Assembly (NCBI GenBank): GCA_017590115.1
Contig: JAGGNK010010226.1
Coordinates: 4,809,732 to 4,873,731 of the forward strand
DNA: 64,000 bases
Origin: Montifringilla adamsi
Lineage: Eukaryota; Chordata; Aves; Passeriformes; Passeridae
Direction of reading: 5' to 3'
Below, in pieces: positions 47,808 to 60,032 of this stretch (position 1 is its first letter; every line of letters starts with the position of its first letter). A program made the translations under genes and the position numbers. The notes below the pieces were generated by a model that was not told the origin of the DNA, did no database searches, and saw only the letters and a program-made list of their open reading frames with translations.

Positions 47808-48659
47808 AGCTTCTGAGTGTTAAAGCAAGACAAAGATGGACCCAATTGGGAAGGCACGAACCAGAATTTGCAAAATCAGCAGAGTTTCACTGCCAGGTGT
47901 GAATGAAGCTGTGAGGCCTCAGTTGCCACTAGATCACAATTGAACTTTTGGAGTACTGACGCGTGAATTACTCAGAGCAGACCATCATAAGAACAAAGTG
48001 GAGCTTGACTCTCCTGTGGATAAGTGGCATTTGTAGTAAAATCAATAAGAACACAGTGAGTTTCATTTTACATGAGGTGCTTTTGCAGCGCTATCAGTAA
48101 CTGTTCAAGCACTGTGGTTTCCAGAAGGGCCACTTACAAGAAGGACAACCAGCTACGCTGCCGTGAGCAAAGAGAGAGTGCCTTTGACTTTCCTACTTAA
48201 AAGCAATTTGTCTAATGAATTATTCTAAATGGGAAACAATGAAATTACTCTAAATGAAGAGAATAAACAGAAAATTAATGTGACTTGCAATCTGCTGATG
48301 CAAAACAAAGAATGACTGATAAAATATAATTTTGCATGTAAATGGCATGTAATCTAGCTATATACATAAAATGTGTGCAAGTGTATAATGCTCAAATTTG
48401 TTATCAATTTGTTTAATTATGTTTTACTTGTTCTTCATATATTTTTACAGTTTAAAAAACTAATCTTATTCTTTACCAGGATAAAGTCAAGACATTTTCA
48501 AAAAGAAAATTTGCAGAAAATCCCATCCTAAAATAACTTCTAATTTAGCATGTCGCCAGAACCGTATGTACTGAAACAGCAATGTTCATTTTTCCTAACT
48601 TTAACAATCAATATAAAATGTACAGTTTAAGCTACTTGGCCAGAATTCAGGTTTTCAGC
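47808..48659. other. noncoding stretch, no gene seen
   Basis: No gene is seen. The first 300 bp after the CR1 are somewhat less AT-rich than the following DNA but show no recognisable element. Confidence 0.5.
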
Positions 48660-48762
48660 AGAAAGACTGTGTTTGCACGACTCTCCCCACCCTTCAGAAC
48701 TGAAGAAATACCTTTCTATTCTGATTAAAAAAGAAACTCAAATTAAGCCATTTTAGTTCTTA
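48660..48762 (-). mobile_element. possible old CR1 relic
   Basis: CTCTCCCCACCCTTCAGAAC, TGAAGAAATACCTTTCTATT, then CTGATTAAA and CAAATTAAGCCATTTT follow the order of the reversed CR1 segment ACCACCCTTTCAGTAAAG, AAATTCTTCCTAATATC, CAACCTAAAC and ACAACTTGAGACCATT. It is strongly diverged and gapped. Confidence 0.4.
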
Positions 48763-49687
48763 CATAAATTTTACTTCTTAATATTCCTTATTTACATTTT
48801 TCCTCATCACCAATTTCAGAGACATCCCTCAAATTTTAATTACTGTATACCTGGCTTTATATGTCATTAAAAGTAATATATCTGAAGATATATATCTCTC
48901 AGATATGCCAGAGGAATCAATGATTCTCCCTGCAAGTATGGACTGTGCTTATGGATCCTCATTTTTATACATATATTCAATTGTCACTCTCCATGTTTCT
49001 ATTAATGGGCTAGGACTTGTCATGTTAGCCAGAAAATGAGCTTTCATGCATTGCTTTGAAATCTTTGAAAGTGCAATCATTGACTGATATTATGTACAGG
49101 TTTGGAGAATTAAATCTGCCCATTTCTTGAGACCATCCCTGCATTTCAGTTTAGTTTTAGTTTTCAGGTATTACTGCTTATCTCACATTTATAACATTTT
49201 CTGGATGCATAAACCACTATAGAAATCCTTTTCTTTAGCATTGCTTCAAACATTTTTCTTTTTCCTAAATTAATTGACGATGAAATGACCATGGGTGTGC
49301 AAAGCCATGTTTCAAGAAAACAATAAAAGTGAAGCTACAATAATAATCCTACAACAAATTTCCAATCAATAAACCACTTTTCTTCCAAGCAAGCATTAGC
49401 ACTAAACTGGCACAGCCTTTATAGTTTTTTTATTATAGCTATAACCCTTTTAACTAAGGCTTATTATTTGCTCTTAGTTGACCATTTCTTCTTCCATGTC
49501 AGTAGAGACAACCTTTTAGTGTGACCAGAAAATATCTCATACACAAGAAATACTGAATAAAAGAAGCTTTAGACACAGCTTGTTTTTCATTTAAAATTAT
49601 TCAGCTTTTCAGCTTAACAGAGTCACTGGCATAATTGTCATAACTGGAAAAAAAAATAACCTCAGAACTGACAGGTTTGAGGCATTG

Positions 49688-49795
49688 GCCACCTCTCTCT
49701 CTCCTGGGAGCCTGTTCCAGTGTTTCACCATTTTCTCTCTAAATAAATGTTTCCTCTTGTTCAGTCTGAGCCTCCCTTAAACAACTTTGAGGCTC
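49688..49795 (-). mobile_element. CR1 LINE fragment, old
   Basis: CTCCTGGGAGCCTGTTCCAG, TGTTTCACCATTTTCTCTCT and AAATGTTTCCTCTTGTTCAG with TCTGAGCCTCCCTTA match the reversed CR1 segment CTGGGCAGCCTGTTCCAGTG, CTTCACCACCCTC, AAGAATTTCTTCCT and TCTGAACCTCCCTT in order. Only about 105 bp can be followed. Confidence 0.7.
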
Positions 49796-52700
49796 AGCAC
49801 CTAAGGCTTCTAATACAGAACATATCAGGAGACACTGAAATTGGAAGTTTTCTCTGCATGGTTGATTGACTATCAGTAGGGTTTGAGAAGGGGAGGGAGT
49901 GGTGGTGACAATTTTTTGGGGGGAGGTTATTATTTGCATTTAAAAATGTGGTCATTAACAAAATTGTAGGGCAGATTTACTTGGCTTGGAATAAATGTGA
50001 AGGGATAGCACTTCTGTGAACAAGACTTTTAGCTAGCACATATTATTTGAGTTTGAATATGTGTTCAGTTAAATAAAAAGTAGAAGGTGGATGATAATGT
50101 GTCCTTGGTATTATTCAATAACCTTATTACTGGCCTGCAGTACATTAAAATAAAAAAGGCAAACAAAAACAGGGAACACATCAGCCTTTTTCATAACAGT
50201 GATCTTTTTTCCTCTGTGGGCCAACTTCCCTATCTTCCCCTCTCTGTCCTTCCCCAAAAGGGATAATATGAAAGAAATCATGATACTGTAATTTTATTCC
50301 AAGTATGCTTTTTTTTTTTTAGCACTTCTATGTGATTAGCCTAAGGGGTGTTTTCACACATGCCATGAAAGGCAAATCCTCCAAGGACAGTAACAAACAT
50401 ACTGCTAATTTTGAGGATTTAATTTTCTTCATCCTACAAGACAAATCTCCACCCCAAATACCAGTCAAGTATCCACACACCATTCTGCAAAGCCCCACAA
50501 AAGTAATTTGAAAAATCCACTAAAAACGTTATGAAACAATGCAGTTCTATGCCATATCATTTACATCCCCCAATCAATTATAAGTAATAGAAAAGAAATG
50601 AAAGGGCAGGAGAAATCTTAAGCTGTCTAATGTTAAACCTGCATATTTTTCCACAAAAAATAAAAATTGACACATATTTTACTCTCCCATGCTAGGACAG
50701 ATGTGATTTCCCGTAAGTAACACTGCTTGTCAGGTTTTCTTAATTAAAAAGATAAATGTATCTTTCCTTTACTGAGTTACTACTAAAAAAACCCCAAAAC
50801 AACCACCCAACAAACAGCTATTCATGTTAATCTGAGTCTGTGTTATCACTTGTTTATGAAAGAATTCATAATCCTATCATTCTCTAGCTGGATTTTATGA
50901 CTTGTTCCCAAAATATCTTGTTGAGATAAAAAAGTGGGAAATAGTTATGAGAAAACTAATCAGCAATAGTAATGTCTTCCACAACTACCAATTTCTCAAA
51001 AAAACTATGTAAATCTCAAAAGGTGTCTACTTTTTACTGTCAAAATCATCAAAATATATTCTGATTTCAAGCAGATTTTGGGTTGTTTTTTAATTATAAG
51101 CAAAACATTTCTCTTTGTTTGACGATTTGAGCTAGACAAAGTTGGTGTAGACAACAGGTTCTAATTCCCTGAATTCAGAATAATTCAAAAGCATGGGCAC
51201 TGTATATAGAAATATTATTTTGCCATACTTCAGCCCAAAAATTCTGTAACAGCATGACCACATCTATTTTTTATGACTGAAACTGTTTCCAATGAGATCC
51301 ATACTTAAATAGTCCTGCACTACTCCAGGGAAAGGAGAATTGGATGTTGAAGGAGTGCCTGGAATTGAGGATGCTCACCTTCTTGGAAGTAAAGAATTTA
51401 TTATTTATTACTATTATTTATTTAATATTCAATTAAATAAAGGGAAGAAAGCCTGATAACATAGCTAATCACACATTATGCAACCTAGATAAATTTGATA
51501 TAGAGATGTACACCTTGCTAAGGCTACTTTCCCATTCATTATCCAAGCCATTATGGCTTTATAGTTTCATCATGAGTAAGGGAGTCACTGATTGCTAGTT
51601 TTGGAGGAACACACTGAGTGATATTCCCTGGTTAAAGAAGGGAGTAAATATCCAAGATACTTCAGGTGTATAAAGCAATGAGAACTTTCCAGGAGTAAAT
51701 CATGGTTCAAACAATTTTAGCCTTTGTATTAAGGTTAGAGGAGGTAAGTTCAATTTTTAGAATTTTAAGAAACAGAAAACTGGAGTCTATCAGTCAAGAA
51801 TTAAAAATAGCATGGGTAAAATTCCCTGTATATTCAGAATTCTCCATAGCTGAAAGTATAACTTTCATTATACAATAAAAAAAATTATAGTAGTGAGGCT
51901 CAAAAGACACAGTCTTTCTCCCCAATTTGTTTTTTGCCACAAAAAATTTCACCAAAGTAAGAGAAGCTTCATGTTATTTAAAATTATTGAAAGAGGTTTG
52001 TTTATCAGTATTAAACATTGGAAAACTTTGAAATATTTATTTTTTGAATGCTTGCCATGGAGCAGAAAGTGGAACAAATATTTTAGAGGCAACAAGCCTG
52101 TAGGAATTTGCATGAGCTCCTGGACTGTATAATCATATAGATAAATAAATAAGTTATAGCAAGTTCTAGCAAAGTGAAACCTGAGGGAATCTCCTCAGAG
52201 GGGAAAAAAACTACCCCGAGACAGAATTAATTTAACACACAGTGAAAAAAAACCACTTTATATAAATAACAGGTATGGGCTTTTTAGTTAATACGAATGC
52301 AGAAGTCTTGGGTTTAGATGCACTGCTCCTAAAACACGTTTATAAGAACTTTCAGTCTCAACAAGGACCATGATCCATTCACAGCAACTGCTACCCTGTT
52401 CTTCTGTACTCACTTTAGCTGCTGTAAAGAACTGACTGCACAGCAGCAGACTAGGCATAAACTCTCCATTAATTCCACACCTCAAAGCTGGAAGCAGTTT
52501 CATGCCTCTCTTCTCCCTCTTCTTTCCACCAAGTGGAAAGGCAAACGACAGTAACCACAGTGATAAATTATTTTTTGTTGGGTTCTCTGCACGAAATCTT
52601 TTAAAATCTAGAGTATTGAAGCTCTTTGCTGTCTCTTGTCATGCACACCAAATTAGAAAATTTCCTTTATTAAAAGCTGCTATCATAACCACACTCTGAC

Positions 52701-55108
52701 CTTGGAAATTAAATGAATAAAATACTCATTAAAAAATGAGCTTCCTACATGGGTCATTCATTTTTACTATAATCTTGCTATAATACTGGAGCTGACAAAG
52801 TTGCCTGACTTCAGAGTACCAGTCCTGTTAATGCTCAACCTCTTGTAAACAATTATAAAACTTAACATAACTTAACATTATTAATGAAATAATATACTTA
52901 ATATAGATTTTATATCACCATTTTAGTTCCATTAGGAAGCACTCAAAAAATACCCCTTCCTAGGAAAATTAGCATACAAAAAGCCTAAAACATGAAGACC
53001 TGTTTTAAGTCAGAAAGCTATCAAAATGCTGAAGAATAGCTCCTATAAAAAATTCCCATCTAAATCCATACTGACATATTTAAAATTGAATGCCACAAAT
53101 TCACCTAAAAAAATTAATATGTTATTCATTAGCCTAGGAATCAACAAGGAATCATTTCAGAAAAAATAATGTAGGAGCCTCAGTAGAACTTCTGTCAGTA
53201 TCTGAGCTTTCTGGCATCCTAGAGATAGAGGGGGAAAAAAAATTGAAAGACATTCTGTTTAACCATGAAGCAATTTGATCTAATATAGAAGTGCTTGGGT
53301 ACAACTGAAGAACAATTCCATTCATCCTGCTAATAGAAACAGACTAGATTTTCATCCATATCTGTGGTAAGGACATGATATAGATGAAAAAATCTTAGAG
53401 AAGGTCATAGTCATGAACAGAGAGTAAAGCAAAACTGCTGTCTTCTGAGGGCTGAGGCTTTCTGTAATAATGAAAAATTGGCAGCTGGACTGGTGCTATG
53501 AGAGACAAAAGGTTTTGTGGGGATGCAAATAAAAGTGGGGAACAAAGGCATGAAAGCAAAAGTTTGCCGAATACTGATTGAAAGTAGCCTGATCACTTAC
53601 ATTGTTGCCTCAAGACTCTCCACCTGCAACACATTTAGTATTTACTGAAGCAATAATGTTTACCACAGGAGCCATTAATTCCCAAACTCTCTTAAAAAAA
53701 AAAATATATATATAAGGACCCAGTGTTCAGCTGTTGAGGTGCGCTGGGAGCTATTTATCCCTTCCTCATATGAAATAAGAAGAGTGTCTAGAGTTGTCTA
53801 CATGAATTTTTTTCAGTGTTTTCAGAAAACTCCAACTGTAATTTTGTGGTGGCTAAGTCCTATTGGAAAAATGTTCAGTATGCCACTAGTCAATAAAAAA
53901 ATAATATTGGTTACAGAACAGAATCTAAACTAACACAGGAAAGATAGAGAGTGAGCTTTGAATTTTATCAATATAAATCAATATATATATCAATAGATGC
54001 TACAATGAGAGGAGAAAAAAATAAAGGAAGTTTATTTATTTATGGGCAAGGACAAAGGGAAACAATACAGAATTGGTTTATAGAAAAGACAAAAGGGAAT
54101 AGACATAATTATTTCATTGAAAGCAAGCTGAAGAGGTTTTATTCAGAATAAGTAAGCAACATGCAGGAAGAGGTGATAAAGAGGATATGGAAGTCCTTGA
54201 TGAGAAAGAAAAAAAAAAAAAGAAATGAAAAGAAAGAAACAGCGTGGTCTCTTCTCCTCTCATGTCTTGAGGACATTTTGTGCTATCAGTTTACATCTTC
54301 TGCTGCCTATTTTTCCTTCAAATACAAAGCCCTGAATTAAAGAATGATATTTCAACACTTAAATTATTCATAATCAAGGTGAAGAGAGGATAAGTACAAT
54401 AGGCATGGGTGATATTTTGCTTGAGAGATGATAAAAAGAACTTAGAACAAACAGCCCTAATTCAGCGAATCTGGCAGGCACATATTTATTAAATTCTTTC
54501 AGAATCCAAGAAAAATCTTCCATATTTATTTATAATTGCTGCATATTTTGTGCATGCTTGTACATACTTCAGGAAGTTCAGAATGAAGTTTGAATTCTTA
54601 AATGATGTAGACACTTAAAAAACTTTCTGATGGGTTTGACACTTCTGGATTTACAAGGCTGTCTATAAAAATTACAGAAATGACAGAAATCTTAGAAGCA
54701 CAGATATGAAGAAGAGAAGGGAGCTACATTTGGCCTGTACCACATGGACAAAAGTTCCAACTTTGTTTCTTTTTATAACTAACCAATATTTATATAATGA
54801 TATTATAATACCATCTCCAATCCATTACTTTACTCGAGCCTTTAGAACCTTCGGCATCTGCTAGAGCAATGTTGCACAATTTGAGCTTTATCTGATATCT
54901 GAAAAAAATATGTATCAGGAAGGATAGGATTGTGCAGGATCACAAAATACGAGAAGAGGAAATAAAGTAAAGTAAGGAAACTACAAAATAAGTAATTTGA
55001 AAAAGTGGCCACATTAAGTATTTGGATTATACTTAAGGAGAAAATCCACACCTACACACTGGATTCCAAAAATCTGTATTTGCAGCCAGGCCTAAAATTT
55101 TACATAAC
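49796..55108. other. AT-rich noncoding stretch, no gene seen
   Basis: About 5.3 kb holds no supported gene. Frames are 60-80 codons at most and unrecognised. Purine-rich tracts occur at about 54200-54240, a T run of 12 at 50309-50320 and an A/AT run at 53694-53714. Confidence 0.55.
53694..53714 (+). repeat. A run followed by (AT)n
   Basis: Eleven A lead into about five AT units. It is a simple repeat. Confidence 0.85.
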
Positions 55109-55164
55109 AAATGCTCGTAAAAATTGCTCTTAAAACAATGCTCAAAACCAATGCTCTTAAAACA
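55109..55164 (+). repeat. short degenerate tandem repeat, about 14-15 bp unit
   Basis: Four units related to AATGCTCTTAAAAC follow one another: AAATGCTCGTAAA, AATTGCTCTTAAAAC, AATGCTCAAAACC and AATGCTCTTAAAAC. Unit length and sequence vary slightly. Confidence 0.7.
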
Positions 55165-58100
55165 ACACAATCCTACAAATGGCATAGAAGACTGATGACA
55201 TGCCTAAATTGCCAATAGACTCCCTATTTTAAATAATGCACGGAATATGCTGCCTTGCACAAGCTGCCTGATAACTGTTAGGATATGACAACTTGATTAC
55301 TTTTTGATAATAGAGATCCTTAAATATTTTGTTTCACTTTGAAGAAACCTGATCTGCAATAGCAAAATATACTTCTCACAGAGGTCAAGATGGTGACAAT
55401 GGACTTTTCAACATCCAGGTAAAACAGGGGGAGCCTATAAATTGATACAGCCCATCTACAAGGTGGGGTGGCCACTCAAATGCATGTCAAAAAGGTGTAA
55501 TCAGGAGTACAAGCACCAGCTGATGTCAGGAAACCACCAATCCTCAGCCAGCCTTTATTAAACATGCCAGGTCAAAGTTTAGACCTAGTAAAAGAGTTCT
55601 GATCAGAAAAAAAGGCATTCACTGTTAACTTGGTTTTCGATAAGTAAAGGACTTGCAGAGCTCAGTAACAGAAGAAGGTTTATTAAAATTAGGATTGGGA
55701 CATGGCAGGCAGATTGCATTTCTTGTACAGAACACATGCCTTATTCTTACCATTGTATATAATCTCCAAAACTGGACACTGGGGGCATGAGTACCATGCA
55801 TAAGTAATGGTGATTTTTTTCCCCCTTCTCATTTATAAATATGTAAACACTTCTGCCTTAAAAGAAACTGAATAGTAAGTATTAAACAAACAAAACCAAA
55901 AATTATTAAGGAAATGTCTGTAATACAAACTGTATCTAAAATGCTCTATTAAATCATGAAGCCAGAAATAAACCCAAAAATAATATTATTTGACAAACTA
56001 TCAGTCCAAGACAACCTTAAGTGTGTTTGGCATAGACTTGGATAAAAATTTCCTTATTGGTTTGCAACAATATTTACATCTAGGGGTTCCTTGTCCAGAG
56101 TTGATTCAAACAACTCTCCAGGACATTTTAATGACTATTAATCAGCTATTCTGGAACATTTGTAATCAGGGGATTTTTCTGTATTTAAAAAAGTTGGGAT
56201 AAATCCATCAAATGTGCTAAAATAAAATGAATAACTTTGGTGTGTTAAATCCCTGTGTAGAGGTGCTAACTAGAAAATAACTTAGGTCATGCTGCACGCA
56301 TTTGTTCACTTGTCTCAACTTTCACACATTTCAGATTCTTCTCCTTACCGAAGAGGTAAAAGAGAAGTAATTTCTATCACTATAAACAGATTTTTAGGCA
56401 GAACAGTCTAAAACTTTTCCTTAATGAAGAAAAGAAATAATGCTTGCAACTTGCCACATACCTGTGATAGGTATTCCAGGATTTCAATAAATACAGGGAC
56501 TGTGAAAGAGAAATCACCACATTTATAAATTCATTTGATATTATCACCAGAATAAGTCTTGAAACTGTTACTTTAACCTTTTTTAAAAAAATGACATTTC
56601 TCAACCTTTTGTCTCTGTAAGCTTACAAAACATAGTTTGGGGGGAAGGGGGAATAACAAAAACCCAAAAGGGTTGGGGCAAGGGGGACATGTAATTTAAG
56701 GAAAAATATTGAAGACACAAGCCTTCACAATGTTTCAGTCTCTGGAAATCAGTGATTTCATACTGAATCTGAAGATGTATTTAAAAATTAAATATCCCAG
56801 GCAAGGATAAATGGCATTAGGCAGTTTTTGCCAATATAGGCTTTTCTAAATTGATTGTGTTATACTCTAAAGTGAAATTTCTCAAGATCTTTACAGAAGT
56901 TCACCTATTTCTGAACACTTTAGTAGACAAACTTAGATGAAGAAAGAGAAACATAAAAGCCTAACTTTTACACAAAAGAAAAAAAAATCAAGGAGTTGGG
57001 GAGGGAATTCACCTTCATTCTTCACACTGTATGAATGATACTGATGCGTTACACAGTTGACAAAATAAAAGAAAGGGAGAAGAAAAGAGATAGAAAAGAA
57101 AGAAGCAGAATAAATTCTAAGGAAGCTCTAATGTTTAAAAGCCATAAATCAGTTAGAGATCCATTGATTCTGTGCAGAACCCATCGTGTGCCCCTCCACA
57201 TCTGCTGGAATGATTTAAGAGTTAGATAACAGCTCGATGTTTTACCACACCAGTGCAGAGTCTTAGGCAGTAAAAATACTTAGTTTCCTTGAAGTCATTA
57301 GGTTTGTCATGTTTAAATCCTACTGCACAGCCATATACTCTTCCTCCATGTAACAGTTGTAACAGAAAACAGAGAAGGTGCCTAACTCCAATTGTAAGGG
57401 GAAATGGGCTTTACGTCACTAATTCCTTTGAGTTTTTCCACAGTATCAATATGCTGAACAAACCTGTACTAACTAATGAAACAAAACTCTTAAATTATGT
57501 GAGCATAGGCCATGTCTTCTATTTCAAGCATTGATAATTGCTCAGTTTGACTTAAACCAAAGCCAATGAAGATAAGAGCAATGAAGCAAAGTCTGATGAG
57601 TCGCAAATCTTGCAATATGCAGAGGGTTTTTTTTTAAATTTTTAAGTATTTTTAAAGACTTAATTCCAGAAATGACTCTACTCAAAATGTCTCACCTCTT
57701 CCTTGGCACTGGTTTGCTGTGGGCCACAGGTACATGAGAGTGATTAGAGACCAACGCTGCTGCACCTCAGGTAAGACACCCACCCCCTCAGAGAGAGCTT
57801 CATTAAAAGTCAAGAAAAAAATCATGAGGAGTCTGTGCCTAGCCCCACTTTTTCAAAACTGCCATTTTTCAAGCTCTTTACAAAGTTATGAAGGAAAAAT
57901 AAAGACTGAAAATTAGAAATCAAAATTTTGCTGAAATACATTAAGCAGGACAGTCAGACTTCTAATAAAGGCCTACAGCTATGTGGTATTGAGGCTCTGA
58001 TTTGATAACGTTTTACATGACTAACACAGACAACTGTGAGAAATTGCAAAGTGCTAATTTGTAGGGAAAGGTCCTCACTTTTCTGTCAGTGTTGTGGACA

Positions 58101-59939
58101 TATGCAGGATGTGCAGTAACATTAACACAGAAGGATTTTTTTTTTCTTCCTGCAAAAAAGGAGTAAGTGCAATAGATTTTCAAAATTCAAATTCTAGACA
58201 AGTATCTTTTATAATAAATAATCATCTGTTGTTTGAGATCTACAGTTAACTAGATTTACAACACTTGTTTACAAAATGCAAATTTTTACAAGCAAAAATA
58301 TTTTGATAAATTGAAGGTTTGACTATAAATTATTTTTGTTCAAAAAGCACAGTCTGTTCCCCTGTTTAGTTTCAGAGTTCCACTAAAGAAACAATAACCT
58401 TGAATACAAAATGTGAACATCAGAGATGGCCTTCATATGTCTGTTATCCTTTCCTGACATTACAAATAAAAACATAACAAATTTACATTTCTTTGTCTTG
58501 CCATGCTTCTAACGAAGAAATGTACACTCAGGCAAAAATTAAATGCAGAAAAAATCCATTGGATACACTGCTGAAAGAAGGCAAGCTGAAGAGATTAGAC
58601 ACTTTGCTTTGGGAGGGTTCTCCCTTTGCATCTTTAAACTGGCCTAACTTTAGGCTTTCTAGAGCACTGTTGATAGGGTTACCTGAAAATTATACCTTGA
58701 AGAAAAAACAGCACCATAACATCCATGTGAAGTAAGAATTCCTTTTGGAAAATATTAAATACCACAGATATGAGCAATTTGTCATTCAGTTTCCATGCTT
58801 CAAGGTCCATTTTATTTATTGGAAGAAATATTTTGTGAATATTTGACTTTTAGAAAAGGAAAGTGAAGAAAACATTCCTTTTCTGCAACAGGAGTTCTCC
58901 TGCTTTCTCCCCAAGAGATTTTTTTGTGAAGCACCTCAAGTGCTGTTACAAAGGTACCATGTTTGATCAAGCATTTGACATAACTTAAACAAATGGTGTT
59001 ATGGATTTACAGAGAGCTGAAATGGTTTGCCTCCTTTGAAGGAACAAGGATGTGTCTCAGTTAATAGCAAGATACCTCTAGGCATTGTGAAAATAAACAC
59101 ATAAAAAATATGCTGGTACTCACACGAGTGTTATTTACTGTTCAGCTATAGTGAAGAACTGAAATAACCACAGACAAGATACTCTAAAAATGCAAATGAG
59201 TAAGGTATCTGCATTAATATATCTATAAAAATAAGGAATAGATGGACATATTTCAAAGACAATACATTTCACTGTTAATCAAAACATTTTCACTTCCCAC
59301 AAATATGTGTTCTACAAGGCTTTTGGTGCTATTTTTTGTGGTTGTTGTTTGTCCTTTGGCCATCAAATCAATTATTCCCCATAGCCTCCAAACACAAAGA
59401 TAGATTAATTGTACTAATCAATGTTACAAAATGGGCATAGGCTAAAGTAAAAATTATCTTTAAAGTTATTTTTCCCACACAGATCCATCCTCTGGGTATT
59501 CCAGGGGAAGTGCTAAATGCTTCACATGCTTGATAGCCAGCCAGTCCCTTTTCTGTTGTACTGAAGTATAAAGAAATTCGCACAGCTGGGAGGCAAATCG
59601 CTGTAGAGTCACTGCATCTTTTCCTTTTTGAACCTTTTTTCCTAAATGTTTTATGCATGTTGTATTTGTTAATAGTGTTGGTCTGATAGAAGAGATCCAT
59701 TTTATTTATGGAAACATAAAGTTTCAATCATGGCGGTACTCTCTCTCCTAATCTATTATTACACATCAGTCCAGGTGGCCTGAGGAATTAGTTTTATCTC
59801 CAAAATCTGTTCAGTTGTTTTGCCTGGTGTTGCCATCTCTGGTGCTGTACAGTGCCCCTCATGCTGTTGAAAAATTTATGCACTGACATTGCCTGGAACT
59901 GAGCCTACTTTATTTTCAAGTATGAACAATAAATGTTCA
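55165..59939. other. AT-rich noncoding stretch, no gene confirmed
   Basis: No gene can be confirmed. It contains a purine-rich tract at about 57055-57115, a donor-like CAGGTAAGA at 57768-57776, and a minus-strand open frame at 59469-59705 discussed in the findings. A G-rich cluster at 56.6 kb is listed separately. Confidence 0.45.
56639..56686 (+). other. G-run cluster, possible G-quadruplex
   Basis: Five runs of at least three G occur in 48 bp on the plus strand: six G at 56639-56644, five at 56647-56651, three at 56670-56672, four at 56675-56678 and five at 56682-56686. The gap between the second and third runs is 18 bases, so the fold would need one long loop. A CCCAAAAGGG stem could form across it. 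This is striking in DNA this AT-rich. Confidence 0.5.
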
Positions 59940-60032
59940 AAAGGCATCTGAACATGGCACTTGGATACATGGGTTGGACTTGAAGATCTGAGAGGTTTTT
60001 ACCAACTTTAATGATTGCATGATTCTAATAAA
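59940..60032 (+). mobile_element. short CR1 LINE 3' end
   Basis: AAAGGCATCTGAACATGGCA, CTTGGATACATGG, GTTGGACTTGAAGATCTGAG and AGGTTTTTACCAACTTTAAT lead to TGATTGCATGATTCT. This is the sense CR1 3' end with the GGTTGGACTCGATGATCTTA and AGAGGTCTTTTCCAACCTTAA blocks and a degraded ATTCTATG octamer tail. It is extremely 5'-truncated. Confidence 0.75.
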
